Shown here in pieces: positions 1-7,908 of a stretch of 64,000 bases of DNA. The notes beneath the pieces are model-generated. The model saw only the letters and a list, made by a program, of their open reading frames with translations. It searched no databases and was not told where the DNA came from. Source of the stretch: JBCCFC01 sp965213595 (GTDB lineage: Bacteria > Chloroflexota > Anaerolineae > Caldilineales > Caldilineaceae); the NCBI GenBank assembly GCA_965213595.1, contig CBDBZO010000002.1, positions 682,001 through 746,000 of the forward strand, written 5' to 3'. A program made the position numbers and the translations under genes. How positions within the stretch are numbered: the stretch's first letter is position 1; every line of letters starts with the position of its first letter.

Positions 1-1
1 C

Positions 2-1087
2 CTCGCGCCGCTGGCCGTCGTCGCGCTGGGCAGCTTGGGGCAGCGACATCGCTGGATTCCGCTGGGCGGCGTGGCCGTGGTGCTGGCGCTGCTGGCGATC
101 ACGCAGCCGACGCAGGCGGTGCGCGCGGCGTGGGATGATCAAGCACAGGGCGAGCTGATTTACGAAGACGAGAGTCGCTACAACTACATTGCCGTGCGCC
201 AGTGGGGGCCGGAGCGCCACCTCAAGCTCAACGACGGCGTTGGCATCCACAGCGTCTACCACCCCCAGATGCTGTTGAGCAACGGCATCTGGGATTATTT
301 TTTACTCGCGCCGCTCTTTCAGAATCAGAATGGGACACGGATAAACACAGGTGGACACGGATCGGGAAATCCGTCTGCATCCGCCCAATCCGCGTTCCAC
401 CCGCCAGACAATCTGCTCCTGATCGGCCTCGCCGCGGGCACGGTAAGCGAGCTCTACACGGACATCTACGGCCCGCTGCCCATCACCGGCATCGAGCTCG
501 ACCCGCAGATTCTCGACGTGGGCCGCACCTACTTTGGCATGACGCAGCCCAACCTCACCGCCGTTGCCGCCGACGGGCGCGCCTGGCTCGCCCAGCAGCC
601 CATGCCCCGATCAAACGACGCGCGCTGGGACGTGATCGCCGTGGATGCCTACCGCCCGCCCTACATTCCGTTTCACCTCACCACGCTCGAATTTTTTACG
701 CTCATCCACAGCCATCTGGAGGAGGATGGGGTGCTGGCGATCAACGTCGGGCGCACGCCAGAAAATTTCGCGCTGGTCGATGCGCTGTCGGCGACGCTGC
801 TGGCAACTTTCCCCAGCGTCTACGTGATCGACGAGCCGGGGCCGCCGGGCACGCTGGCAAACTCGCTGGTGGTGGCCACGATGCAGCCCACAGCGCTGGC
901 GGACGTTCAACGTCGCGCCGCTGATTTGCCGGAGGCGCTGCCCGCCGAATTTCGTGATTTTGCGAGCAGCGCTGCCGAGCAGGCGCGGATCGCCCAGCCG
1001 CCGGCGGATGCGCCGATCTTCACCGACGATCGCGCGCCGGTGGAGCAGCTGGTGCACGGAATTATTTTGGACTTTTTGCGGGAGTAA
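2..1087 (+). CDS. Spermidine-synthase-like methyltransferase-fold protein, C-terminal part (5' end outside the window)
   Basis: The reading frame is open from base 2, so the gene starts upstream. Counting from a TTG at base 35, a hydrophobic stretch (residues 8-22) is probably the last membrane helix of a membrane/SpeE-like fusion. A Rossmann domain follows: glycine-rich loop IGLAAGT (130-136), acidic strand end IELDP (153-157), AADGR (178-182), and IAVDAY (201-206), which matches the catalytic-Asp strand of spermidine synthases. Residues about 97-122, just before the glycine loop, are encoded by a repeat-like palindrome (bases 331-403) and look like an insertion. The stop codon lies inside the duplicated target of the small element that follows. 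Known members bind aminopropyl or methyl donors; the substrate here is unknown. Confidence 0.75.
   Translation, partial: LAPLAVVALGSLGQRHRWIPLGGVAVVLALLAITQPTQAVRAAWDDQAQGELIYEDESRYNYIAVRQWGPERHLKLNDGVGIHSVYHPQMLLSNGIWDYFLLAPLFQNQNGTRINTGGHGSGNPSASAQSAFHPPDNLLLIGLAAGTVSELYTDIYGPLPITGIELDPQILDVGRTYFGMTQPNLTAVAADGRAWLAQQPMPRSNDARWDVIAVDAYRPPYIPFHLTTLEFFTLIHSHLEEDGVLAINVGRTPENFALVDALSATLLATFPSVYVIDEPGPPGTLANSLVVATMQPTALADVQRRAADLPEALPAEFRDFASSAAEQARIAQPPADAPIFTDDRAPVEQLVHGIILDFLRE
331..403. repeat. Palindromic repeat of the ACACGGAT type inside a coding region
   Basis: Imperfect inverted repeat with arms built on GGACACGGAT and ATCCGCGTTCC. The same motif family occurs in intergenic DNA at 56053-56156. 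Here it is translated in frame within the spermidine-synthase-like protein, adding about 25 residues rich in Gly, Asn and Ser. Confidence 0.55.
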
Positions 1088-1216
1088 AAGCAATTCTAAA
1101 TTTAAACTTGAAACCGCTGATAAACGTAGATAAACGCGGATTTGCAAGAAAAAACGCGTTATCTGCGTTGATCGGCGTCCATCTGCGATTATATTTCTTC
1201 AAATTTAGAATTGCTG
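1088..1216. mobile_element. Small inverted-repeat element, family C (129 bp, variant interior)
   Basis: The ends are AAGCAATTCTAAATTT (1088-1103) and its partner (1201-1216), matching at 15 of 16 positions. This is the same terminal repeat as the elements at 9449-9791 and 35840-35991. The flanking 9-mers are CGGGAGTAA (1079-1087) and AGAGAGTAA (1217-1225), a 9-bp target duplication with two differences. The interior is a long imperfect palindrome built from CGCAGAT/ATCTGCG motifs and has no coding capacity. It sits directly after the stop codon of the preceding gene. Confidence 0.75.
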
Positions 1217-1299
1217 AGAGAGTAAAAAGGCGGATTTCCCTGCGTCGAAAGCTGTGCTATGATCCGGTAATTATTCTAAAGCCAGCGCGGAGTTCCCCA

Positions 1300-2154
1300 A
1301 TGTATACCCTCCAAAATGACCAGCTCACCCTCTCCCTGCTCGACCCGGCAACCGATACCAAGCTCCTCGGTTCGCGCTATGTCGCGGGCGGCTACATCCA
1401 TCAGGTAACGGACGCCGTACACGGGCCGCTGCTGAGCGGGCCGGAATATCCGGAGCCGCAACCCAATCCCTTTAACGGGCAGGGGGCACCGGACATGTTT
1501 TTCACCCCGCTCGGCGGCGACAACGCCGCTGTCGGCGATGAGGTGGGCGTGATTGGCGTCGGACGCGTGCGGCGAACGAGCGAGCGCGAGCCGTTTGACG
1601 TGCGCCACAACCCGGAGGTGATCGAATTCCTGCCCTGGCAGGTCGAGCAGGATGAGACGAGCGTGACGATGCGAACGGCTCAGGAATTTCAGGGCTGGGC
1701 GTATATGCTGGAGCGGCGCGTGGAGCTGGTCGAGCGCACTATTCGCTCGCGCACGAGCATCCGCAGCGCAGGCGAATCGACGCTGCCCGTGCGCTGGTTT
1801 CCCCACCCCTTCTTCCCGCCCACGACAGATGGCGTGCAGTGCCGCTTCTCGGTGCCGATTGAGCTGCCAGAGAACCCCGCCTACTTTTTGAACGACGACG
1901 ACTTCATCTGCCTCGACCCCGATTTTAATTGGACGAAGGGCCACTTCCAGCCGCTCGGCTTCTCGGATGCGGAGGAGGGCATGACCATCACGCAGCGCCA
2001 CCCGCTCGTCAGCGAAGTCGTGGCGACGATTGATTACGCGACGGACTTTCTGCCCATTTGGGGCAACGCTCGCACCTTCTCCTTCGAGCCCTATTTTGAT
2101 ACAGCGCTGGCGCAGGGCGAATCGGCGACGTGGCAGATCGACTACACATTCTAA
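1300..2154 (+). CDS. Galactose-mutarotase-like (aldose 1-epimerase-type) beta-sandwich protein
   Basis: 284 residues from the ATG at 1300. An upstream in-frame start at 1108 would lie in the repeat element, so I reject it. The protein is rich in beta strands and aromatic residues, with the pattern of galactose mutarotase-like proteins: an early tract on a ligand-shielded surface (LLGSRYVAGGY near residue 22), a central WFPHPFFPP (His near 167) and an acidic NDDDFICLDPDFNW. No signal peptide is visible, so it is probably cytoplasmic. It may interconvert sugar anomers or simply bind sugars, which fits the reductase, isomerase and sulfatase genes that follow on the same strand. Family-level call only. 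Confidence 0.6.
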   Translation: MYTLQNDQLTLSLLDPATDTKLLGSRYVAGGYIHQVTDAVHGPLLSGPEYPEPQPNPFNGQGAPDMFFTPLGGDNAAVGDEVGVIGVGRVRRTSEREPFDVRHNPEVIEFLPWQVEQDETSVTMRTAQEFQGWAYMLERRVELVERTIRSRTSIRSAGESTLPVRWFPHPFFPPTTDGVQCRFSVPIELPENPAYFLNDDDFICLDPDFNWTKGHFQPLGFSDAEEGMTITQRHPLVSEVVATIDYATDFLPIWGNARTFSFEPYFDTALAQGESATWQIDYTF

Positions 2155-2166
2155 ACAAAAATTACG

Positions 2167-2260
2167 CAGAACACACAGAGGAGGCACAGAGATTCACAGA
2201 GAAAAGAAAGAAAATCTCTCTATGTGCTCTGTGTCTTCTCCGTGAAGCTCTGTGTTCAAA
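2167..2260. repeat. Long imperfect hairpin of the CACAGAGG type
   Basis: Arms start with GAACACACAGAGG and end with CTCTGTGTTC around an A-rich centre. It fills the gap between two genes and ends just before the ribosome binding site (AGAGGAGC) of the aldo/keto reductase, so it would form a stem in that mRNA leader or terminate the upstream gene. Confidence 0.6.
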
Positions 2261-2272
2261 AGAGGAGCTCTT

Positions 2273-3214
2273 ATGCAATATCGACAGCTTGGCCCGTCGG
2301 GCCTGCGCGTTTCGGCCATTGGGCTGGGGACAAATCAGTTTGGCGGCAAGGTCGATCAGAATGGCGTCAACGACATCGTCGACTGCTGTATTGACCTCGG
2401 CATCAACCTGCTCGACACGGCGGATATGTACCAGAAGGGGCGCTCGGAGGAGACGCTGGGCGTGGCGCTCAAAGGCAAGTGGGACAAAGTGGTGCTGGCG
2501 ACCAAGTGCGTGATCCCCACGGGCGACGGGCCGAACGATGGGGGCGCGTCGCGCTACCACATCGTCAACGCCGTGGAGGCGAGCCTGCGCCGCCTGCAGA
2601 GCGACCACATCGACCTCTACCAAATGCACCGCTGGGACGCCGACACGCCCGTCGAGGAGACGCTGCGCGCGCTCGACGATCTGGTGCGCAGCGGCAAAGT
2701 GCGCTACGTCGGCTGCTCCAACTACACGGCGTGGCAGCTCGCCCGCGCCAACGTGCTCGCGGAAGTCCACGGTTGGACGGCCTTTGTGAGCATCCAGAAT
2801 CACTACCATCTCTTTGAGCGCGAAATTGAGAACGAGGTGCTGGGCTACTGCAGCGCGCACGGCGTCGGTATCCTGCCTTACTTCCCGCTGGCGGGCGGCT
2901 TTCTCACCGGCAAATACAAGCGCGGCAAGGAGGCTCCCGCCGGCTCGCGCGGCGAAAGCAGCGAATACGTCCAGCGCTACATGACGGACGCCAATTATGA
3001 CAAGGTCGAGGCGCTGACGCAGTGGGCCGAGGCGCGCGACCACTCGATGGTCGAGCTGGCGCACGCCTGGCTGCTGGCGCACCCGGCCGTCAGCAGCGTC
3101 ATCTCCGGCGCGACAAAGATCGAGCAGGTGCGGGGCAACGCCAAAAGCGTCGAGTGGGCATTAACGACGGACGAGCTGGACGAGGTGAATGCGATTTTGG
3201 ACAGCGACGCGTAA
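2273..3214 (+). CDS. Aldo/keto reductase
   Basis: 313 residues; the ATG at 2273 has an AGGAG-like site 6-10 bases upstream and is preferred to the GTG at 2252. The TIM-barrel reductase motifs are complete: GLGTNQFGG near the N terminus, catalytic Asp48 and Tyr53 (LLDTADMYQ), Lys78 (ATKC) and His119 (LYQMHRWD). The C-terminal ISGATKIEQVRGNA segment matches the NADP(H)-binding loop of the family. It should reduce a carbonyl, probably on a sugar or sugar derivative, with NADPH in the cytoplasm. It lies in a same-strand run with a mutarotase-like protein, a sugar-isomerase-like protein and a sulfatase. Confidence 0.9.
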   Translation: MQYRQLGPSGLRVSAIGLGTNQFGGKVDQNGVNDIVDCCIDLGINLLDTADMYQKGRSEETLGVALKGKWDKVVLATKCVIPTGDGPNDGGASRYHIVNAVEASLRRLQSDHIDLYQMHRWDADTPVEETLRALDDLVRSGKVRYVGCSNYTAWQLARANVLAEVHGWTAFVSIQNHYHLFEREIENEVLGYCSAHGVGILPYFPLAGGFLTGKYKRGKEAPAGSRGESSEYVQRYMTDANYDKVEALTQWAEARDHSMVELAHAWLLAHPAVSSVISGATKIEQVRGNAKSVEWALTTDELDEVNAILDSDA

Positions 3215-3230
3215 TGCAGCCGTCCGAGGA

Positions 3231-3312
3231 GTGCGCACGCCCACGTGCGCACGGAACGTACGAGCATTTGATAATCTCACGGGGTTGACCCGGCACGTGG
3301 GCGTGCCTACTC
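3231..3312. repeat. Inverted repeat with arms GGAGTGCGCACGCCCACGTG / CACGTGGGCGTGCC...
   Basis: Twenty-base arms match at 18 positions and enclose about 40 bases. It lies between two same-strand genes. There is no T-tract, so it is a repeat or RNA hairpin rather than a classic terminator. Confidence 0.6.
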
Positions 3313-3358
3313 CGCAATTATCCTGCGTCCCCGTTTAACCGTTACCAAGAAACAAGCC

Positions 3359-4138
3359 ATGCGCATTCAACAATCGATCTGCTACCCGCTCTTCAAGCCC
3401 GCCGACCTGCCGCTCGACGCACTCTTTGCCACGGCGGCGGAAATTGGCTACGCGGCGGTGGAGCTGTGGGGGCGCGGCGACGACTTCGACGAAGTGATGC
3501 AGCTTGCCCAGCAGCACAATCTCGCCGTCGCCAGCATGAGCGGCCACGGCTCGCTGGCGGACGGGCTCAACAAGCGCTCGAACCACGAGCGCATCGAGGC
3601 CGAGCTGCGCCGCTCCATCGACATCGCCGCCGCCCACGGCGTCCCCGGCCTGATCTGCTTTAGCGGCAATCGCCAGCCGCACCAGAGCGAAATCGAGGCG
3701 ATTGAGGCCACGGCGGATGGGCTGCGGCGCATTGCGCCCTATGCCGAAGAGAAGGGCGTCAACCTCAACGTGGAGCTGCTCAACTCCAAGGTCGATCACC
3801 CCGGCTACCAGTGCGACCACACGGCGTGGGGCGTCGCCGTCTGCGAGCGGGTCAACAGCCCCAACGTCAAGCTGCTCTACGACATCTACCACATGGCGAT
3901 CATGGAGGGCGACCTGATCCGCACCATCCGCGACAACATCCGCTGGATCGGCCACTTCCACACAGCCGGTAACCCCGGTCGCCACGATTTGGACGACGCG
4001 CAGGAGCTGAACTACCGCGGCATCTGCCGGGCAATTGCGGAAACGGGCTACGATCTCTTCGTCGGCCACGAGTACAAGCCGAAGGGCGATCCGGTGGAGT
4101 CGCTCAGAACGACCTTTGAGATTTGTAATCAGGGTTAA
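3359..4138 (+). CDS. Hydroxypyruvate isomerase-like / sugar phosphate isomerase-epimerase TIM barrel
   Basis: 259 residues, the usual length for this family. The xylose-isomerase-like TIM barrel shows metal and substrate residues in the usual places: VELWGRG near residue 35, the Glu of NVELLNS (about 139), the Asp of LLYDIYHM (about 173), His of GHFHTAGNPGRHDLD (about 201-212) and GHEYKP near the end. The GHFHTAGNPGRHD signature is characteristic of hydroxypyruvate isomerases (Hyi). It probably interconverts hydroxypyruvate and tartronate semialdehyde or a related ketose/aldose pair. Neighbours on the same strand also act on sugars. Confidence 0.8.
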   Translation: MRIQQSICYPLFKPADLPLDALFATAAEIGYAAVELWGRGDDFDEVMQLAQQHNLAVASMSGHGSLADGLNKRSNHERIEAELRRSIDIAAAHGVPGLICFSGNRQPHQSEIEAIEATADGLRRIAPYAEEKGVNLNVELLNSKVDHPGYQCDHTAWGVAVCERVNSPNVKLLYDIYHMAIMEGDLIRTIRDNIRWIGHFHTAGNPGRHDLDDAQELNYRGICRAIAETGYDLFVGHEYKPKGDPVESLRTTFEICNQG

Positions 4139-4148
4139 ACAAAGAAAA

Positions 4149-4292
4149 TTAACGCGGAGGCGCAAAGGCGCTAGGAGACTTCTCGTGTGACGTGTCGGTT
4201 GGACAAATCATTGTTTACGGCATTTGCCGATTCCTGTGCAGCTAACACAATCAAGCAACCATCTCCTTTGCGTCTCTGCGCCTCCGCGTTAA
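4149..4292. repeat. Inverted-repeat unit with 16-bp perfect arms (TTAACGCGGAGGCGCA)
   Basis: Arms at 4149-4164 and 4277-4292 are perfect reverse complements and enclose about 110 bases of unrelated sequence. AAAAT occurs at both outer edges (4145-4149 and 4291-4295), compatible with a short target duplication but overlapping the arms. It is probably another member of the CGCGGAGG palindrome class, also seen near 13856 and 49264. Confidence 0.55.
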
Positions 4293-4310
4293 AATGGATA
4301 GACATTCCCC

Positions 4311-5768
4311 ATGACTATGTTCCCCAATATCCTCTGGATTTGCACCGACCAGCAGCGCTGGGACACGATTGGCGCGCTGGGTAATCCGCACGTGGACACG
4401 CTCAACGTGAACCGGCTCGTGCGCGAGGGCGTAGCCTTTACGCACGCCTACTGCCAGTCGCCGATCTGCACGCCGAGCCGCGCCAGCTTTCTGACGGGCT
4501 GCTACCCCAGCACCGTCCACAACGCGCGCAACGGCAACGAATCCGTGCCGCCCTCGCCGCCGCTCGTGACCAAAATGCTGGCCGATGCGGGCTACGACTG
4601 CGGGCTGATCGGCAAGCTGCACCTCAGCAGCGCCTACGGACGCATCGAAGCCCGCCAGCAGGACGCCGACGGAAACATCATCGACGGCTATCGCTACTGG
4701 CAATACTCCCACGCCCCGCGCGATGATTGGCCCCAGGGCCACGACTACGCCGACTGGGTGCGCTCAAAGGGCCACGTGCTCGGCGAGCTGACGCAGAGCC
4801 ACGACGGCGTCCCCGCCGAGCTGCACCAGACGACGTGGTGTGCGGAAAAGACCATCGACTTTATGCGGCAGGAGCGCGAGGGGCCGTGGCTGGCCTCGGT
4901 CAACATCTATGATCCACACCCGCCCTTCAACCCGCCGCGCAGATACCGCGACCAGTTCGACCCCGCCACCATGCCCGGCCCGCTCTTCCGCGAAAGCGAC
5001 CTCGCGCAGCAGGCGGCGCTCGCCGGGGTCGACTTTCAGAGCAAAGTGCGTCGCCCGCAGCAGATTACCACACGTAATCCCTTGAGCGGCGACATCCACG
5101 CGATCCAGGCCGCCTACTACGCCATGATCAAGCTGATCGACGATCAGGTCGGGCGCATGGTCGACGCGCTGGAAGAGAGCGGCCAGCGCAAGAACACGAT
5201 CATCATTTTCATGAGCGACCACGGCGAGACGCTGGGCGATCACGGGCTGCTGCAGAAGGGCTGTCGCTTTTACGAGGGGCTGGTGCGCGTGCCGCTGATC
5301 TGGTCGTGGCCGGGGCAGATCGAGCAGAACGTGCAGAGCGACGCACTCGTCGAGCTGACGGACATTGCGCCGACGCTGCTCGGCTTGGCGGAGCAACCGA
5401 TTCCAGATTATATGCAGGGTCGTTCGCTGCAGCCGATCCTCACGGGCGACGCGATAGATGGTCACCAGACCGCTGCCCACCGCGACTTTGTGCGCAGCGA
5501 ATACTTCGACACCCTCGACGAGCCCAATCACTCCTACGGCACGATGTACCGCGACGCCCGCTACAAGCTCGTCGTCTACCATGGCCACTACGTTGACGGC
5601 CACGGGTTGGGCGAATTGTATGATTTGCAAAACGATCCGGGCGAGTTCGAGAATTTGTGGGACGATTCGGCCCACCAATCGCTCAAGCTGGAGCTGATGC
5701 GGCGCAGCTTTGATGCGTCGATGTTTGCCGCGGTCGATGTGGGGTCGCGCCGAATGGGGCCGATGTGA
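4311..5768 (+). CDS. Sulfatase (Cys-type, formylglycine-dependent)
   Basis: 485 residues, typical of type I sulfatases. The N-terminal metal motif is ICTDQQ (Asp13). The active-site signature CTPSR at residues 53-57, followed by ASFLTG, makes Cys53 the residue converted to formylglycine. A second metal/catalytic motif MSDHGETLGDHG lies near residue 301. No signal peptide is visible, so it may be cytoplasmic or the substrate may be imported. It probably removes sulfate from a sulfated sugar or aryl ester. No sulfatase-maturating enzyme is present in this window. Confidence 0.9.
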   Translation: MTMFPNILWICTDQQRWDTIGALGNPHVDTLNVNRLVREGVAFTHAYCQSPICTPSRASFLTGCYPSTVHNARNGNESVPPSPPLVTKMLADAGYDCGLIGKLHLSSAYGRIEARQQDADGNIIDGYRYWQYSHAPRDDWPQGHDYADWVRSKGHVLGELTQSHDGVPAELHQTTWCAEKTIDFMRQEREGPWLASVNIYDPHPPFNPPRRYRDQFDPATMPGPLFRESDLAQQAALAGVDFQSKVRRPQQITTRNPLSGDIHAIQAAYYAMIKLIDDQVGRMVDALEESGQRKNTIIIFMSDHGETLGDHGLLQKGCRFYEGLVRVPLIWSWPGQIEQNVQSDALVELTDIAPTLLGLAEQPIPDYMQGRSLQPILTGDAIDGHQTAAHRDFVRSEYFDTLDEPNHSYGTMYRDARYKLVVYHGHYVDGHGLGELYDLQNDPGEFENLWDDSAHQSLKLELMRRSFDASMFAAVDVGSRRMGPM

Positions 5769-5791
5769 GCGCCAAAAACATTGTCTCTCGT

Positions 5792-5821
5792 AGGTCACCT
5801 TTGCTCCGCAAGGTGACCTAG
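5792..5821 (+). terminator. Hairpin downstream of the sulfatase gene
   Basis: An 11-bp perfect stem (TAGGTCACCTT / AAGGTGACCTA) with an 8-base loop, 23 bases after the stop codon. It is followed by A+T-rich DNA without a clean T-tract, so termination is probable but not certain. Confidence 0.5.
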
Positions 5822-5860
5822 ATTATCTACCCAATCACGTTTTGAATTCACACCCATTTA

Positions 5861-6048
5861 GGCAATTCCAGGAAATCAACTATACCGGGATAAGCCATGT
5901 TGGATGTGCGACGCACCTCAGAAGGTGCGACGCACGGTCGACTGTCTCTCTGATGCGGCCAACATAGCCTGCGGTGCGTCGCACTTGGGAAAGTGCAACG
6001 CACCTCCATCACAATCAGCCGTAGTATATTTATAATCTTGGATTAGCC
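5861..6048 (+). mobile_element. Small inverted-repeat element, family A, copy 1 (188 bp)
   Basis: The ends are GGCAATTCCAGG and, at the other side, the complement of GGCTAATCCAAG. It is flanked by TTA on both sides (5858-5860 and 6049-6051). Inside are two strong hairpins: one built on GTGCGACGCACCT/AGGTGCGTCGCAC, the other on GGTGCGTTGCACTT/AAGTGCGACGCACC. It has no coding capacity. It is nearly identical to the copy at 9582-9769 and to the shorter copy at 19025-19202. Together with the hairpin above it explains the gene-free stretch 5769-6090. Confidence 0.85.
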
Positions 6049-6090
6049 TTAGGACATGCAAAGCTTGTCACATAGCGGAGCATACGTGAT

Positions 6091-7401
6091 CTACGTTAAC
6101 ACCCACGGGCTCCGCATCGCTCCCTCCTCGCCGAATTCCAGCGCGACTTCCCCCTTCACCGACAGCCGCTCGTGCGCCTCGACCTCAGCGCGCAGCGAGT
6201 CGCTCACCCACAGCTCGCCCAGCGAGAGCGTATTCTCGATAAAGAGCCAGCGCGCCTGCTCGCTTGGGTAGCCGCAGCCGCGGGCCGCCATCTGCAGCGC
6301 CCGCCGATCGTCCGCCATCGTCAGCGGCAGGTGGGCGCGCAACATACCGAGCATGCCCGACGTGCCCGCGTTGGTGTAGACGGCGCGCCAGTCGATCTGC
6401 TCGGCCACGCGTGCGGTGGTGACGTTGGCCAGGCCCATGCCGTAGGCGTTGCCGTGCGTGGCCTCGGTGAGATCGAGGACGGCGATGATGGCAATATCCG
6501 GCCCGCCAAAGGATTCATCGCTCTGGCGCGGGATGCGTACGCGACCAACAATGTTGGTGTCCATGCCCGTGCCGCTGATGTTTTTGCCGATTTCGCGCAG
6601 CACCAGCACCTCGATTTCGGGAAAGGGCAAGCTGGGCATCAGCGACTTGGCCCGTTCGAGCAGCGCCCGCTCGCGCGCATCGCCGATTTCGTCAGCGGTG
6701 AGGCCGACGATCTCCGCCGTCTCATCATAGCCATTTTCGACGAGCGCAATGCCGCCGCGTAAATTGGTGCGCTCGGCGTAGAGCTTGGCCGCGGGCGCGA
6801 TGTGGCGCGTCAGCCACTCTGGCCCGCCCGCGTGCAGCGCCGCCGCGCCCCGCTGCTTGCCCAGCCCCACCACCGCCATCTTGGCTAGCCCGCTCTCGAT
6901 CTCGCCGCGAAAGCTCGTGTGCGGCTTGACGCGATTGATCAGCAGCACGTGATCCGCCGCCGCCGTAATGGCGTCCTGAAAAATTGCTGGGCCGTTGGGC
7001 ACGCGGCCAATCTCCCTCACCTCCATCGTCGCCCGCACGTCCGCGCCGACCGTCTCCCGCGTCACGCCGAGATTCGCCAGCATTTCCACCTGCCCGTCGA
7101 CGGTTGCGCCGGCGTGGCTGCCCATGGCGGGCGTGATAAACGGTTCCAGCCCCGCCTCGCGCAGCCGCTCGACCACGGCGCGCAGCACCTGCGGCTGGTT
7201 GGCAATCCCCCGGCTGCCCACGCCCACGGCCACGCTGTCGCCCGGCTGGGCCAACGCCAGCAGGCCGCTCTGCTCGACGGCGTCGCGTGCGGCGGCGGAG
7301 ATGTCGGCGACGAGGGGACGCTCGAAGCGCTGGGTGACGTGAAGGAGCGTGGGGGGGAGATCGGCGGGGAAGTGGAGATCGGAAATTTGGGAGAGATTCA
7401 T
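6091..7401 (-). CDS. LarA-type (DUF2088) domain protein
   Basis: 436 residues. The N-terminal half contains the DUF2088/LarA N-terminal fold: GDSVAVGVGSRGIAN, MGSHAGATVDGQ with a conserved His, and the LLINRVKPHTSFRGEIESGLAKM tract. LarA is the nickel-pincer lactate racemase, and paralogues act on other hydroxy acids. A later GMDTNIVGR and YGMGLANVTT segment fits the C-terminal part. No larB, larC or larE maturation genes are near, so the cofactor state is unknown and racemase activity is not assured. It faces the sulfatase gene across a family A element. Confidence 0.7.
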   Translation of the reverse strand: MNLSQISDLHFPADLPPTLLHVTQRFERPLVADISAAARDAVEQSGLLALAQPGDSVAVGVGSRGIANQPQVLRAVVERLREAGLEPFITPAMGSHAGATVDGQVEMLANLGVTRETVGADVRATMEVREIGRVPNGPAIFQDAITAAADHVLLINRVKPHTSFRGEIESGLAKMAVVGLGKQRGAAALHAGGPEWLTRHIAPAAKLYAERTNLRGGIALVENGYDETAEIVGLTADEIGDARERALLERAKSLMPSLPFPEIEVLVLREIGKNISGTGMDTNIVGRVRIPRQSDESFGGPDIAIIAVLDLTEATHGNAYGMGLANVTTARVAEQIDWRAVYTNAGTSGMLGMLRAHLPLTMADDRRALQMAARGCGYPSEQARWLFIENTLSLGELWVSDSLRAEVEAHERLSVKGEVALEFGEEGAMRSPWVLT

Positions 7402-7419
7402 AGTAGGTTCCGTAGAAAA

Positions 7420-7908
7420 TTAGCCACGAATTACACGAATTGCACAAATTTTGCTGATAACCCTGACAGTTGCTTCAGCGAATGACTCGTTTATGCTGTA
7501 GTGATTCCGCTCCGAAATTGATTAGAAGCGCCAGCTTTAGTTTCGTGGCAGCAAGATAGTTAAGCGCCTGCGCGGTGTGTCTTGAATGAAAGACTTTTAC
7601 CGCCTTGATTTCGAGCACAATCTTCTGCTCCACGACAAAGTCCGCTTCAAATTTGCCGACAAGGATTGCCTTGTACTGAACGTCGAGGGGCACAAGATGT
7701 TCAAAAGTAATCTGTCGAAGCTGTAGCTCGTGGGCAAGCGCCTTCTGATAGACCGACTCTAAGAATCCTGGCCCCAACTGTCGATGAACCGCCATTGCCG
7801 CCCCCACAATTTGATATGCCAATTCTCCATACACCAAATCTTTTGACCGCGCCTGTATTGACATTTACCCTTTCTTCCATTCGTGTAATTTGTGCAATTC
7901 GTGGCTAA
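7420..7908. mobile_element. Single-gene cassette bounded by inverted repeats (TTAGCCACGAATT)
   Basis: TTAGCCACGAATT occurs at 7420-7432 and, inverted, at 7896-7908. Imperfect CAC-AATT periodic sequence continues inward for about 30 bases on both sides. The unit contains only the GxxExxY protein gene. The outer end overlaps the stop codon of the WYL regulator (7905-7907). No clear target duplication is visible. It looks like a non-autonomous cassette, but movement is not proved. Confidence 0.5.
7475..7864 (-). CDS. GxxExxY family protein (PD-(D/E)XK-like)
   Basis: 129 residues, the standard length of the GxxExxY family. The family signature is GPGFLESVYQKAL (about residues 31-43). A nuclease-like core follows: FEADFVVEQKIVLEIKAVK, with Asp, the later Glu and Lys spaced as in PD-(D/E)XK folds (E-x-K in LEIKA). 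Biological function of the family is unproved. The gene sits alone between inverted repeats, at the 3' end of the WYL regulator gene. Confidence 0.85.
   Translation of the reverse strand: MSIQARSKDLVYGELAYQIVGAAMAVHRQLGPGFLESVYQKALAHELQLRQITFEHLVPLDVQYKAILVGKFEADFVVEQKIVLEIKAVKVFHSRHTAQALNYLAATKLKLALLINFGAESLQHKRVIR

Noticed and set aside
6091..7401. Assigning lactate racemase (larA) outright
   Set aside because: Only the N-terminal domain signature is clear and none of the nickel-pincer maturation genes is nearby.
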